Positions 27,233-36,940 of a stretch of DNA of 64,000 nt are shown piece by piece (position 1 is the first letter of the stretch; the number at the start of each line of letters is the position of its first letter). This stretch comes from Puniceicoccaceae bacterium K14 (GTDB lineage: Bacteria; Verrucomicrobiota; Verrucomicrobiia; Opitutales; Opitutaceae). The notes under the pieces are model-generated. The model had not been told where the DNA came from, did no database searches, and was given only the letters and a program-made list of their open reading frames with translations. The position numbers and the translations under genes were made by a program. The stretch is from positions 1 to 64,000 of the forward strand of contig JAKYXN010000010.1 of NCBI GenBank assembly GCA_022538095.1, given 5' to 3'.

Positions 27233-27652
27233 ATGAAAAGCTTTCGCATATTAATTTATACTCTAATCGCTCTGACACTCAATTTGTCCGTGTGGGCGGC
27301 TCCTGAGTGGGAGACAAGGATAGAGCCGTCGGATTTCGTGAAATTTGAAAGCCAAGCTTGGCACGAGCGCGAGGGCTACTGGTTGTTCACTGCTCGCCTT
27401 ACTACGACCTCTGATGGGAAGCTTAAGCCATTGACCCACGTTGCGTTCACAGCGTTAGGTGAGAGTGAGGAGGACGTTCTTTGGGTGTATCGAAAATCAG
27501 TGCGTCGGAAAGATTTGAAATCGAAGATGGGCGGTAAGTATGAAATCTTCTTAAGAGTTCACTTAAAAGAGGCTCCAACGGAAACTACGGTTTTGAAAGT
27601 AGAATTCGTGAATCAACCAAAGAGTTTAGCTGAAAAAGAGGCTGAGCAATAA
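27233..27652 (+). CDS. hypothetical secreted protein
   Basis: Not recognised. 139 residues with a signal peptide (MKSFRILIYTLIALTLNLSV, cleavage probably after WAA at about 23). The mature part looks beta-rich, ending in a charged tail (LAEKEAEQ). It has its own intrinsic terminator, so it is probably a separate expressed unit. No domain can be named. Confidence 0.7.
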   Translation: MKSFRILIYTLIALTLNLSVWAAPEWETRIEPSDFVKFESQAWHEREGYWLFTARLTTTSDGKLKPLTHVAFTALGESEEDVLWVYRKSVRRKDLKSKMGGKYEIFLRVHLKEAPTETTVLKVEFVNQPKSLAEKEAEQ

Positions 27653-27664
27653 GTAAGGATTTAT

Positions 27665-27697
27665 AAAAAAGGCAGGATTCTAAAATCCCGCCTTTTT
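27665..27697. terminator. bidirectional intrinsic terminator
   Basis: A stem of AAAAAGGC and GGATT (one bulged A) pairs with AATCC and CGCCTTTTT around a CTAA loop. Runs of A before and T after allow it to work for the plus-strand secreted protein gene and for the minus-strand carboxyltransferase gene that ends at 27744. Confidence 0.9.
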
Positions 27698-27743
27698 TGT
27701 GTCGTTTGTAGTAGGTGTAGCAGTTGTTTCTTTTCGAATCCGG

Positions 27744-29216
27744 TTAGGCTGAGAGTTCTTCGACGTTTGCTTGGAAGTTTTTTCCGTTGATGGAAATTGA
27801 GTAGTTTCGAGATTTGCCTGTAGGCTGAAGGCTCGAAGTTGCTGGCGGAGTTGAGGTTGGTTTCGCTTTAGGTTCAGTCTTGCTTTTGTGGTATTTGGCT
27901 AACTCTTGAGGAAACATGGCATGGATGACGCAGTGTTCGTCGTCGCTCGGCATATTCGCTTCGCTTAACTCTTTGCGCAGCGTCTCCATTCCGGGATCTT
28001 GTAGATCCGCTGGGCGACAGGTGATTGGGTCTTTGCCCGATTTTTCTGCAGCGATTTTCGTGACTTCCGGATTTACTGGAGCAGGTGTGCGTCCGTAGTA
28101 ACCGAGAGCAATATCCATTGCTTGCGGACTGAAGTTTTTCCAGCGGCCAAACTTTACATTGAGCATGGCTTGCACGCCTACAATTTGAGAGGTGGGCGTT
28201 ACGAGAGGTATCCAACCGAGAGCTTCACGGACAACAGGGATTTCGCGAAAAACATCTTCGAACTTATCTTCCATTTTCTGTTCTTTGAGTTGATTGCGGA
28301 AATTTGACAGCATGCCTCCAGGAACTTGATACTTAAGCGTATCGGAATCGACACGTTCGTTGGCTGGATTGGTAAACGAGCTTAGCTCTTGGTAGATCTT
28401 TTCGAAGTGCTCACGTAGCTGTTGAAGTTTGTCTAAATTGTAATCTGGCTTGCGGCTGTGTCCCTCGAGTAAAGAAAGCATTCGAGAGGTATCGGGCTGT
28501 CCGGTGCCATTTGCGAATGGAATTATTGACGTATCCAGAGCATCGACACCAGCTTCGATTGCGGCGTAGTATGTGGTTGCTCCTAGACCGGCTGTTTCGT
28601 GCGTATGGAGGACAACCGGTATTTTGATTTGCTTCTTGAGGCCTTTAACAATTTCGTAGGCTTGCTTGGGTGGAACGAGCCCCGCCATATCTTTTAGGCA
28701 GATTGAGCCGCAGCCTAGTTCCTGGAGTTCAATTCCAAGTTTTATAAATGCATCGGTTGTGTGAACGGGACTGGATGTGTAGCAAATCACTCCCTGGGCT
28801 TCCTTGCCGGCGGCATTGGCAGCTGCGATTGCAGCTTGCATATTGCGTGGATCATTCAAGGCGTCGAAGATACGAAAGACGTCCATGCCGTGTTTGGACG
28901 ATGTATTGATAAACGCATTAACGACATCGTCAGGAAAATGTTTGTAGCCGACGATGTTTTGTCCACGAAGTAACATCATATGGCGACTTTTCGTTTTGGT
29001 GCGAATGGCGTCGAGGCGATCGAAGGGAAATTCGTTAAGGAAGCGAAGTCCGGCATCAATTGTAGCGCCTCCCCATGTTTCTAAACAACCAAAACCAACA
29101 GAGTCCAAAAGCTCCAAAATAGGAAGCATTTGCTCAGTTCTCATTCGAGTTGCCGCAAGGGATTGATGTCCATCCCGCAACACATTGTTATTAAAAACGA
29201 CTGGAGAATTTTTCAT
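27744..29216 (-). CDS. carboxyltransferase subunit (oxaloacetate decarboxylase alpha / pyruvate carboxylase B type) without biotinyl domain
   Basis: 490 residues. TIM-barrel carboxyltransferase with LRDGHQSLAATRMR, the carboxylated Lys in CLKDMAGLVPP, and metal ligands in VLHTHETAGLG, then the PYC_OADA conserved domain (about 300-430). It moves CO2 between carboxybiotin and pyruvate/oxaloacetate. Typical OadA proteins are about 590 residues with a C-terminal biotin carrier domain; here the protein stops after a linker and SISINGKNFQANVEE, which looks like the first strand of such a domain, and no EAMKM motif follows before the terminator. The carrier must be a separate protein. oadB/oadG genes are not adjacent. 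Confidence 0.9.
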   Translation of the reverse strand: MKNSPVVFNNNVLRDGHQSLAATRMRTEQMLPILELLDSVGFGCLETWGGATIDAGLRFLNEFPFDRLDAIRTKTKSRHMMLLRGQNIVGYKHFPDDVVNAFINTSSKHGMDVFRIFDALNDPRNMQAAIAAANAAGKEAQGVICYTSSPVHTTDAFIKLGIELQELGCGSICLKDMAGLVPPKQAYEIVKGLKKQIKIPVVLHTHETAGLGATTYYAAIEAGVDALDTSIIPFANGTGQPDTSRMLSLLEGHSRKPDYNLDKLQQLREHFEKIYQELSSFTNPANERVDSDTLKYQVPGGMLSNFRNQLKEQKMEDKFEDVFREIPVVREALGWIPLVTPTSQIVGVQAMLNVKFGRWKNFSPQAMDIALGYYGRTPAPVNPEVTKIAAEKSGKDPITCRPADLQDPGMETLRKELSEANMPSDDEHCVIHAMFPQELAKYHKSKTEPKAKPTSTPPATSSLQPTGKSRNYSISINGKNFQANVEELSA

Positions 29217-29400
29217 CTAGGGAGAGTCTTAACGTTTCGTCTAAGGTTATCCCAAGATGAGTAGACCAGCAAAAACAAGCAGGCAACTTCTTTGACCTAC
29301 TTGCTAAAGGATATCAATTTTCAAAATACAGGCGAAGAAAACTTCTAATAATCAAAAGGATGTTTTCTTAATCGCGCCAGCCGTGGTCGGCTTGTGGGTC
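29217..29400. other. intergenic region with small hairpin
   Basis: 184 bases. A 5-bp stem (AGCCG/CGGCT, loop ACCA on the minus strand, near 29381-29394) lies just past the universal stress protein stop codon but lacks a T run. The remainder should hold the promoter of the carboxyltransferase gene. No gene is seen. Confidence 0.35.
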
Positions 29401-30255
29401 CTAGCGGAAAAGGAGTACAGGTATTTTGACAATACGGATCATCGCTGTCGTGGTACTGCCGACGATTAGGTGGCGTATGTGAGAGTGTCCGTAAGCTCCC
29501 ATGACAAGAAGATCTATGTTTTCTTTTTCTACAGTCTCCGCTATTACTTTGTCTGGCTCGCCGCTTTGAACTTCAGCTGTCGTATCGTATCCCGCTTTGA
29601 TGAGAGCCTGTTTAGCTTCTTCGAGGTCCGCTTCGAGCGCTGCATTAGTTTTTCCAACACTTAGTAAGCGGCACTTCATGCCTTTCAGTAGTGGATTGTT
29701 AGCTGCGTACTCAACTGCTTTCTTTGAACTAGCCCCACCGTCGAACGCTAGGATGAAGCTTTCCATTTTTGTGAATTCGCGGGAGCTAACGAGTACTGGG
29801 TGTTGGCAGCTGCGAACGACACGTTCGAGATTGTGGCCGAGGTGGCCTTTTTCGAAATTCGCGTGATTGCCGCGTTTGCCAATAACGACGAGATCTGCGT
29901 CGCGTTCGTAATTTTCGATCGAGTCGCTCAGGCGACCGTGCTTTTGGTCAGCGATGATCTCTTTAATGCCAGCAGCTTCCAGTTGAGCCGTGGCGTCTTC
30001 GAGAATAGCTTCTCCGTGCTTGCGAGCCACTTTTGCCCGTGCTGCCTCAAGGTTCACAATTTCTTCGAGTAACTGGCTCTTTGCTCCCAAACCGATGTGG
30101 CCGCTTGTATCCGTTTTTACGGGATCTTCATGATGCGGATTGAGCATGTGCAACACATGGACTGAAGCGGAAATTTTGGCTGAAGCCCATGCAGCATGTT
30201 TGTAAACGCTGGTTGCGTAAAGAGATCCGTCGGTGCAGGCAAGTATGTTTGGCAT
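29401..30255 (-). CDS. tandem universal stress protein
   Basis: 284 residues formed by two Usp domains (about 1-150 and 155-284). The second ends with LLVMGAYGHSHIRHLIVGSTT, the ATP-binding Gx2Gx9G(S/T) type motif, while the first has LVVIGKRGNHANFEKGHLG, a looser version. The arrangement resembles E. coli UspE. It lies 46 bases after the SulP gene on the same strand; Usp domains are often paired or fused with ion transporters, so a regulatory link is possible. Confidence 0.93.
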   Translation of the reverse strand: MPNILACTDGSLYATSVYKHAAWASAKISASVHVLHMLNPHHEDPVKTDTSGHIGLGAKSQLLEEIVNLEAARAKVARKHGEAILEDATAQLEAAGIKEIIADQKHGRLSDSIENYERDADLVVIGKRGNHANFEKGHLGHNLERVVRSCQHPVLVSSREFTKMESFILAFDGGASSKKAVEYAANNPLLKGMKCRLLSVGKTNAALEADLEEAKQALIKAGYDTTAEVQSGEPDKVIAETVEKENIDLLVMGAYGHSHIRHLIVGSTTTAMIRIVKIPVLLFR

Positions 30256-30301
30256 CTTATGAAATTAGTAGAGAGGTGACTGTTGAGTGGTAGATAGAGT
30301 C

Positions 30302-31789
30302 CTAGTGAGCGCCGGTTTCATCCATGGCGCCTTCCTTATCGTATTTAGCAATTTTGAGGATAAGCGTTTTACTGGCTTCGTTCGTACCGACAATGTCTAC
30401 TTCTGTACCTTCTCGACGAAATTTCAAGACTACTCGATCTAGAGCGCCTACAGCAGATAGATCCCAGAAGTGGGCATTTGTTACATCAATTGTTACACGA
30501 TCCAGAACTTCGCGGAAGTCAAACGCTTCGCCGAATGAGCTCGCTGATACGAAGAAGAGCTGTCCGCGAATTGTGTAAGTGCGCTCTTTTTGGGAGCCAT
30601 CGAGGGAGGACTCGATATTGAGTTGACCAGAAACTTTGTATGCGAAGAAGAGGGCACTGAGCAGAACACCAGCTCCAACTCCGAAAGCCAAGTTGTGTGT
30701 GAAAACAGTGGTGAGGACTGTCGCGATCATTACAACACTTGATGTGCGGTGGTGAATTCGAAGATCCTTAATAGAAGACCAGCTAAAGGTACCAATCGAA
30801 ACCATGATCATTACTGCGACGAGAGCAGCCATTGGGATTTGGCTGACCAAATCTCCCATGAGGACAATCAAAATGAGTAGGATAATACCGGCAGCGAATG
30901 TAGAGAGGCGTCCGCGGCCACCGGATTGAACATTAATCACGGATTGGCCAATCATGGCACATCCTGCCATACCGCCGAAGAATCCAGAAACGATATTGGC
31001 GATACCTTGGCCTGTACATTCCATATTTTTGTCGCTGGAAGTATCGGTGAGGTCGTCAACGATTGTTGAGGTCATGAGCGATTCAAGGAGGCCCACGATT
31101 GCGAGTGAAATGGCGAATGGGAAGATGATTTGGAAGGTCTCAAAGTTGAGTGGGACGTCTGGTAGTAAGAAGATTGGCAGGGTTGACGGGAGGTCGCCCA
31201 TATCGCCAACTGTGTTGAGCGTTTCGTCAAGTCCCATTGAAATAGAGACAATAGTGAGGACGATAATGCAAATAAGTGGAGAGGGTACTGCTTTGGTGAT
31301 TCGTGGAAGACCGTATATAATTACAAGACCGGCAGCCACCATGCCATACATGAGGAGGCCTTGTTCTTCGAACTGTGGTAGCTGGGCCATAAAGATGATA
31401 ATGGCCAAGGCATTGACAAAGCCTGTGACGACGGATCGTGAGACGAAGCGCATCAAATTGCCTAGCTTGAATGCGCCTGCCACTATTTGCAAAATCCCCG
31501 TCAAGATCGTTGCGGGGAGCAAGTATTCCAGGCCGTGGTCACGAACGAGAGATACGAGCAAGACTGCCATTGCTCCGGTGGCTGCGGAGATCATCCCTGA
31601 ACGCCCGCCGATAAATGCGATTACCACAGCAATGCAAAAGGATGCGTAAAGACCGACTTTGGGGTCTACACCTGCGATTATGGAGAAGGCGATTGCCTCG
31701 GGGATGAGGGCGAGGGCGACAACCGTGCCTGCTACGATATCGCGGCGTGGATTAGAAAACCACTCTTGGAAATATTTGTTCTTTGTCAT
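30302..31789 (-). CDS. SulP family inorganic anion transporter
   Basis: 495 residues from ATG 31789 (the upstream TTG at 31816 is less likely). A membrane domain of about 400 residues ([23 protein letters not shown] opens it, [25 protein letters not shown] is the conserved middle loop, given here by region) is followed by a short STAS domain (about 400-490, [19 protein letters not shown]). The substrate may be sulfate, bicarbonate or another anion; the sequence does not decide. It is co-directional with the downstream Usp gene. Confidence 0.93.
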   Translation of the reverse strand: MTKNKYFQEWFSNPRRDIVAGTVVALALIPEAIAFSIIAGVDPKVGLYASFCIAVVIAFIGGRSGMISAATGAMAVLLVSLVRDHGLEYLLPATILTGILQIVAGAFKLGNLMRFVSRSVVTGFVNALAIIIFMAQLPQFEEQGLLMYGMVAAGLVIIYGLPRITKAVPSPLICIIVLTIVSISMGLDETLNTVGDMGDLPSTLPIFLLPDVPLNFETFQIIFPFAISLAIVGLLESLMTSTIVDDLTDTSSDKNMECTGQGIANIVSGFFGGMAGCAMIGQSVINVQSGGRGRLSTFAAGIILLILIVLMGDLVSQIPMAALVAVMIMVSIGTFSWSSIKDLRIHHRTSSVVMIATVLTTVFTHNLAFGVGAGVLLSALFFAYKVSGQLNIESSLDGSQKERTYTIRGQLFFVSASSFGEAFDFREVLDRVTIDVTNAHFWDLSAVGALDRVVLKFRREGTEVDIVGTNEASKTLILKIAKYDKEGAMDETGAH

Positions 31790-31960
31790 GTTCGGCTTGG
31801 AATTTGAAAGGCCCAAAACTGAGCGTTACGCTGCTGAAGTTGTGGCGCAGCAAGACAAAGAGTGCGTTCTAGATCAAGTAGAACTTTGGGGTCGGTAAGG
31901 CTGTGGCACTGGGATTTTGCGCTGAAGCTATGAAATTAATCAATATACCAAGAGAATACT

Positions 31961-32006
31961 AAACTATCGTAGGGCCTCAGCTAGCTGAGGCCCTACGATG
32001 GTTTAG
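31961..32006 (-). terminator. long hairpin at the end of the transglutaminase-like gene
   Basis: CGTAGGGCCTCAG CTAG CTGAGGCCCTACG (31968-31997) is a fully self-complementary 30-mer, extended on both sides by AAAC-ATCG/CGAT-GTTT with a T-G pair. On the minus strand it begins within the stop codon area of the 1383-residue gene and is followed by TAGTTTAGTATT, so it is a strong terminator candidate. Confidence 0.8.
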
Positions 32007-35000
32007 TTTCGATTTGGTTTTACTGGTTCTAGAACAATAGGACGAACGAGTGGCTGGAGGGCGTTTTTGCTGCTGATGACGAAGTCTTCGAATTCGGAGG
32101 CTTCATGCTCGCCCGGGATGACGTTGACTGTGTGCTCGATTTCGAGGGTGTCATCTGATCCATTTTTCTTGAGGACACTGGTTGCGTTGTGGAAAACACT
32201 GTTGGTCTTATGGTTCCAATCGGCTTTTTTCAGTTTGGTCGCGAAGCCTTCCATCTTGATCGAGACATTTGATTGAAAGGAGAGTGGGGTCCGTAGCTCG
32301 AACGGGTTTTTGCGTTCGGCCATGAATTGCACGTCGAGATAGTCTTGTTCCCAAATCGATGGAATCTCTAATTCAATTTCGCCATCCGTATTGGGTTGGG
32401 CGTTATTGCGGATTTGGTATTTGAGATTTAGGGTTAGCGGCTGAAGGGAATCGTTGAGATTCAATGATTCTACCTTGTCCAGTTGTACGTCACTTTCGAT
32501 GCGGGCCATCAGTGATTGCATCTTTGTGACGACTGTTTCTGGTTGTGTATCTATTAGGTAATCACGAAAATAAGCGGCATATTCGCCTTCGAGCGTTAGC
32601 GTTTCTTTGACCAGGATATTATTGCCCGTTATTGCTAAGTCTTTGTATGAATGAATCCGGTTTTTGTTTTCTTTGGAGTCTGGGATTTTAATTAATTGAG
32701 AGCCTCCTTTCTCCAAAACGAGTGCGTGGCGCCCGGATAGATTTAAAGGAGCTTTGAGTGTGGGAGATGCCGAGCGGCTAGTACAGTCGAGGAAGCGGCC
32801 TCCATCGAGGGTTGGGAGGTAAAGAATCATGTGGTTGAATTGATCCATGGAGGGGAGCTCTGGGTTTACCTTGCGCGAGCTGTTTACTAATGAGAGTTGC
32901 GAGGGCACTCCCGATGATTTGAGAAGTTGGTGGGCGAGAAGCGAGAGGTCCTTGCAATCGCCGTAGCTATTTTGAATGGTTGAGTCTGATGTATTTGGAA
33001 CTCGGGCACGTTGACCAAATTCAATGGCTTTGTAGTTAAAGTTTTCTTGAATGTATTTGTAGATTGCGAAGATCTTTTCGTTGTCTGTTTCAATGCCTTG
33101 AGTGATCTTTCGGGCGGTGTTACTCGAGTGTTCGCCTAGGGTGAGTTTAGAGTCGATCCGGGTCAAATATTCGTCAGACAATTTGGCCCAATCAGAACGA
33201 GGGGTGTTTAGCTCGAGCTTGGGGATAAAAACGTCGATGTCTTTTTGGTAGGGCTCCCATTGGTATGGTTCAGCATCTCGGTAGAACCAAAGGGTCGTGT
33301 TGCCTTCGGTGAGAGTATTGAGGGACGGAGATGCGAAGGCCTGGTAGTTTTGAGGATCTGTTTTTATTGCTGTTACGATTACATCGCTTTGCATTCGATT
33401 CGCGAAGAAGTGCCTCGTGAAAGGAAACTTGTCGGGGCTGTTGTGGGATTCAATCGTAACTGCGTAGCGAAGAGTAACGCCTTTGCGTAGGCCGGGTACT
33501 GGAGCATGAAGTGTTTTGTCTTCGGTGGCCATCGATGTATCCGCACCGTCCATGACGTAAAAGTCGTCTGGATTTCCAGAGGCTATCAATTGGTCGTTTT
33601 CGTCGAAAACATCGAGCTGATTGATGAAGATTTTTTCTGCGAAAGGATCGTAATTGAAGGATAGGGTCTTGTACGACTCCAAGCTGGCATCGTCTAGGAT
33701 GCGAATATTTCGGTAAGTTGTAGTCTTATCGATTTTCTCTGGTTCGAATTCGATTGCGATGATGGATCTTAGAATGTTCGACTGCGTTGGTTTATCATTC
33801 GCGATTCCGGGAATTGGTATTTGCGAAAGCAAGCTTTGTGGGATTTCTACTGGAGTAATCTCTTCTTTTAGTACTTCCGTATCGCTTTTGCCGATAGCGT
33901 TGGCTGCGTAGTCGAGCCATTCTTTTATGTCGGTATTTCCTGGGTTGTTTTCCAAGGCGAGTTCGAAATTCTCTTTGGCTTTTTCGTACTCTTTTTTAGC
34001 GTAGTGAATTTTCCCTTTCAGGGCTAGGAAGCGAGATTGACCTTGGGTGTTGGTATCGAGTTGCTTGATAGCGTCTAGAGCCTTGTTTTGAGTTCCTGAA
34101 TTGTAGTAAAGGGTTACGAGGTCGAAATCGATTTGGCTGTCGAAGGGACGCTTCTTTTTTAGCGATTGAAGCGTTGCCTCTGCACTGTCGTATTGACCTT
34201 CATCGGATTGCATTGATGCGAGCCAACGAGTGGCTTGCCAAGATTGGGTGCGCTTAATGAAGGCTTTTGTTTTTTCGATCGCGAGTAGTCTTTGGTCGAG
34301 ATCGATCAAAGCATTGAGATACTCTAGGAGGTCGTCCTCGTTATTATATTCGTTGGCAAATAACGATTCAAATACATTGGCTGCTTCTTGAGCTTGTCCG
34401 GTATTATATAGGAAATTTGCGTAGCGTGCTTCTAGTCTTTGATTTCCCGGAAAATTGTTTTTGTTTACTTGGTAGGTTTCAATCCCTTGCGAGTAGAGTT
34501 GGAGTTCGCTTTGCGTTTGTAGTATGTTTCCTAGAAGAGTTTCGTCACCAGGTTGAAGGGAAAAGGCAGCTTCAAAATATTTTTTTGCCAAAACGTAGTC
34601 ATTTCGGTTATACGCATTGAGTCCAATCTCGTTTAGTGCGCTTCCATGAAATTCCTTTTGTTCTTCGCTGAGTCCGCTGGTGTAGCCTTTGGCGTCACTT
34701 GGAGGGGTGAAGGAGACGGAGTCGAGGGCTAAGGAAAGCTGAGTATCAATGTTTTCGTTAAGATTCGCGTGACTGAGGTATGTGGCTACCATGAACGCGA
34801 TTTCAGGTGTCTTGTAGATTCGAGCCCTGACGAAGTTATCATAGTCGCCCATACTGTAGGAGAACTCGACTTGCAAGGCTGTGCAAGAATCGTAAGGAGG
34901 CGTAATTACTGTGTCGTTTGTAGCAAGCTGGTATCCAGAATCTTGGCCAAAAACATGCTCAAGATAAGCGGTTTTTAGATCTTCCATGGAAGGGGACAGT

Positions 35001-36154
35001 TCGCCGTATGCCAATGGAACAATGATGAAGTAGGCTTGGTTGTTCAGAGTGACTCCATAAACAGCTTCAGGGGCATCGTCTCTTAGACTGGTCCATTCGA
35101 TCCAACTATTAGAGTTGAGTTGAGTCTTGATTCCAAGTTCGGGAAAAGTGAAGTCAGCGACGAGGGATTGTTCGAAATTTTGGGAATCAAACTCGGTCAA
35201 TTCGAAGCCGTTTGCGATGAATTTGCCGACCTCCTCGGCCTCTTGAATGTCGCCATCGACGACCGATGTGAAAAGTTGATAACTAATGTTTTCGCGAATG
35301 CCGATCCAGGTTGAATAGGCGATCGCCATGTGTCCGGATTGGACTTCGACATTGAAGCGAAGTCCTTCTATGCCTGCTACGGTTTCAGAGACGGCATCGC
35401 TGGAGACGGAGTTTTTACTTATTTGAGAAATGTTGTTGCGAGCGTTGAGGCTGAGCTCTTTGAGGGTGGTTTCGGGTGTGGGCAGCGGTTCTGGAATGAT
35501 AAATACCTGAGTGCGGCTTTCCGAATTGTATAGGCCAGTCTTTGCTTTGTCGTTGTAATTTTCGGCAGCGAGTTCGCTCCATTGGGCTCCGGGAACTCTT
35601 AATTTGTATCCATAGTCTTTGGCGACTAGGTAGAGTTGGCTCTTCGTTTCGACTGCTAAGGAATCGCTTGTTTCGACGACCTGGTATTCAGGCTCATCAC
35701 TTTGTGCTGATTGGAATTCGTTCGCTAAAATGTAGGCTTCGAGGAGTCTGTCGTGGGCTCCGTAAAATGTGATAAGGCAAAGGAAAATGAATAAAAAGGA
35801 ATTGAGCCCGGCCCCGGTGATGCCGCGAAGTTTGCCCTTGGGAAACCTGTCCTTGAGGCAGGTAATTTGCGTGAGACCAATGATTGCCAAAATTCCGCCA
35901 ATGACGACTAAAGGTAAGCCAAGTATTGTCAGAGCAACATCAATGCCTTCGATTCGTTGCCAATAACTGGCAATCAGCAATGAAACCGATAGTAAGAAAA
36001 CGAAGAATAACGCGAATGCCAGCGACAGATTTGCAGGCTTGTTGACCTCCGGTTTACGGGTTTCAACGAGGCATTTGATGAATCCCGCGAGAGTTCCGAT
36101 GGCCGTTAGGATACCGAGGCACAAGAAAATGAGCGAACCGATGTTGGAAGTCAT
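32003..36154 (-). CDS. large membrane protein with TPR repeats, DUF3857 and transglutaminase-like domain
   Basis: 1383 residues. Four membrane helices lie in the first about 150 residues (last one near GAGLNSFLFIFLCLITFYG). A periplasmic or extracytoplasmic part follows, with a beta-rich region (about 160-500), TPR repeats (about 500-760, for example LNAYNRNDYVLAKKYFEAAF and IHYAKKEYEKAKENFELALE), a DUF3857 domain (about 790-980) and a transglutaminase-like domain. The catalytic triad is intact: Cys1067 (YGDCKDLS), His1108 (FNHMIL), Asp1123 (FLDCTS). Related DUF3857-transglutaminase proteins occur mainly in Bacteroidetes and allies, with unknown substrates. The fusion to N-terminal helices and TPRs in one chain is unusual in length. 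It stands alone with its own terminator. Confidence 0.88.
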   Translation of the reverse strand: MTSNIGSLIFLCLGILTAIGTLAGFIKCLVETRKPEVNKPANLSLAFALFFVFLLSVSLLIASYWQRIEGIDVALTILGLPLVVIGGILAIIGLTQITCLKDRFPKGKLRGITGAGLNSFLFIFLCLITFYGAHDRLLEAYILANEFQSAQSDEPEYQVVETSDSLAVETKSQLYLVAKDYGYKLRVPGAQWSELAAENYNDKAKTGLYNSESRTQVFIIPEPLPTPETTLKELSLNARNNISQISKNSVSSDAVSETVAGIEGLRFNVEVQSGHMAIAYSTWIGIRENISYQLFTSVVDGDIQEAEEVGKFIANGFELTEFDSQNFEQSLVADFTFPELGIKTQLNSNSWIEWTSLRDDAPEAVYGVTLNNQAYFIIVPLAYGELSPSMEDLKTAYLEHVFGQDSGYQLATNDTVITPPYDSCTALQVEFSYSMGDYDNFVRARIYKTPEIAFMVATYLSHANLNENIDTQLSLALDSVSFTPPSDAKGYTSGLSEEQKEFHGSALNEIGLNAYNRNDYVLAKKYFEAAFSLQPGDETLLGNILQTQSELQLYSQGIETYQVNKNNFPGNQRLEARYANFLYNTGQAQEAANVFESLFANEYNNEDDLLEYLNALIDLDQRLLAIEKTKAFIKRTQSWQATRWLASMQSDEGQYDSAEATLQSLKKKRPFDSQIDFDLVTLYYNSGTQNKALDAIKQLDTNTQGQSRFLALKGKIHYAKKEYEKAKENFELALENNPGNTDIKEWLDYAANAIGKSDTEVLKEEITPVEIPQSLLSQIPIPGIANDKPTQSNILRSIIAIEFEPEKIDKTTTYRNIRILDDASLESYKTLSFNYDPFAEKIFINQLDVFDENDQLIASGNPDDFYVMDGADTSMATEDKTLHAPVPGLRKGVTLRYAVTIESHNSPDKFPFTRHFFANRMQSDVIVTAIKTDPQNYQAFASPSLNTLTEGNTTLWFYRDAEPYQWEPYQKDIDVFIPKLELNTPRSDWAKLSDEYLTRIDSKLTLGEHSSNTARKITQGIETDNEKIFAIYKYIQENFNYKAIEFGQRARVPNTSDSTIQNSYGDCKDLSLLAHQLLKSSGVPSQLSLVNSSRKVNPELPSMDQFNHMILYLPTLDGGRFLDCTSRSASPTLKAPLNLSGRHALVLEKGGSQLIKIPDSKENKNRIHSYKDLAITGNNILVKETLTLEGEYAAYFRDYLIDTQPETVVTKMQSLMARIESDVQLDKVESLNLNDSLQPLTLNLKYQIRNNAQPNTDGEIELEIPSIWEQDYLDVQFMAERKNPFELRTPLSFQSNVSIKMEGFATKLKKADWNHKTNSVFHNATSVLKKNGSDDTLEIEHTVNVIPGEHEASEFEDFVISSKNALQPLVRPIVLEPVKPNRN

Positions 36155-36350
36155 GCCACTCTATGGGGTTGGTTGATTAAGGTGTGACGAAAGCACTTTT
36201 GTAAGGTGTCTAGCTTGCTATCTAAAAATAGTTAAGGAACGAATCGGCATTTTGGATAGGGATTTGAACTTATATATGATGAAAAGGCTATTCTTGTATA
36301 GCTATTTCCTGCTGGCTATTCACAAACTTTCGCGCACAGTTTCGGCCCAA

Positions 36351-36833
36351 ATGAGTGAAGTGTTCAAATTATTAGCCGAAGGCGAGAGACTTAATGAAAG
36401 TCAGATGGCCCAGATTTTAGGTATGTCGGTACCCGAAATCGAGGCTGAGCTAGAGGCGTTGACCGATAAAGGGATGCTTCTAGGCTGGATTCCTGTCCTG
36501 AACCCAGAATTTGAGGAAGAGGCCTATGTTCGCGCTGTTATTGAAGTAAAAATCACTCCTGAGCGGGATGGAGGTTTCAACCGTTTAGCGGAGCGCATCA
36601 GCCGATTTGATGAAGTCGAATCCTGTTATCTGATGTCTGGCGCGTACGATTTACTCGTTATCGTGAAGAACCGAAGCTTGCAAAAGGTGGCTTCGTTTGT
36701 GAGCGAGCGTCTTTCCACAATTGAAGGTGTGCTTTCCACCGCGACCCATTTTATGCTACGAGCCTATAAGGAACAAGGCTACGCCATCGCGCAAAGCGAA
36801 GAAGAGAAGAGCAGGCTCGACGTCACTCCTTAG
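36351..36833 (+). CDS. Lrp/AsnC family transcriptional regulator
   Basis: 160 residues from ATG 36351; upstream in-frame ATGs (36276, 36279) would add a hydrophobic stretch not found in the family. N-terminal winged HTH (ESQMAQILGMSVPEIEAEL), then an AsnC_trans_reg effector domain with VIEVKITPERDGG and ESCYLMSGAYDLLVIV, the Gly-rich ligand turn. It stands 107 bases before an aminotransferase gene, a conserved arrangement in several phyla, and probably responds to an amino acid and controls that gene. Confidence 0.92.
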   Translation: MSEVFKLLAEGERLNESQMAQILGMSVPEIEAELEALTDKGMLLGWIPVLNPEFEEEAYVRAVIEVKITPERDGGFNRLAERISRFDEVESCYLMSGAYDLLVIVKNRSLQKVASFVSERLSTIEGVLSTATHFMLRAYKEQGYAIAQSEEEKSRLDVTP

Positions 36834-36865
36834 CAAGTTAAAAGCATCGTTGCAATTTTTGTCTA

Positions 36866-36897
36866 GGGTCCTGCTGTTAAACGGCTAGGACCTTTTC
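36866..36897 (+). terminator. intrinsic terminator after the Lrp-type gene
   Basis: GGTCCT (36867-36872) pairs with AGGACC (36887-36892), with an inner GC/GC after one bulged T, followed by TTTT. It separates the regulator from the aminotransferase gene, so the latter needs its own promoter or read-through. Confidence 0.65.
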
Positions 36898-36940
36898 CAC
36901 TTTTAAAAGCGTACATTTAAAATTCAGTAATCAAACTACA

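Noticed and set aside
27660-27743. Frameshifted biotinyl domain after the carboxyltransferase
   Set aside because: The remaining sequence is only a terminator and a short gap; no frame contains a biotin attachment motif.
31659-31898. 79-codon plus-strand frame at the sulP 5' end
   Set aside because: Half of it is antisense to sulP, and the remainder has no start signal of its own.
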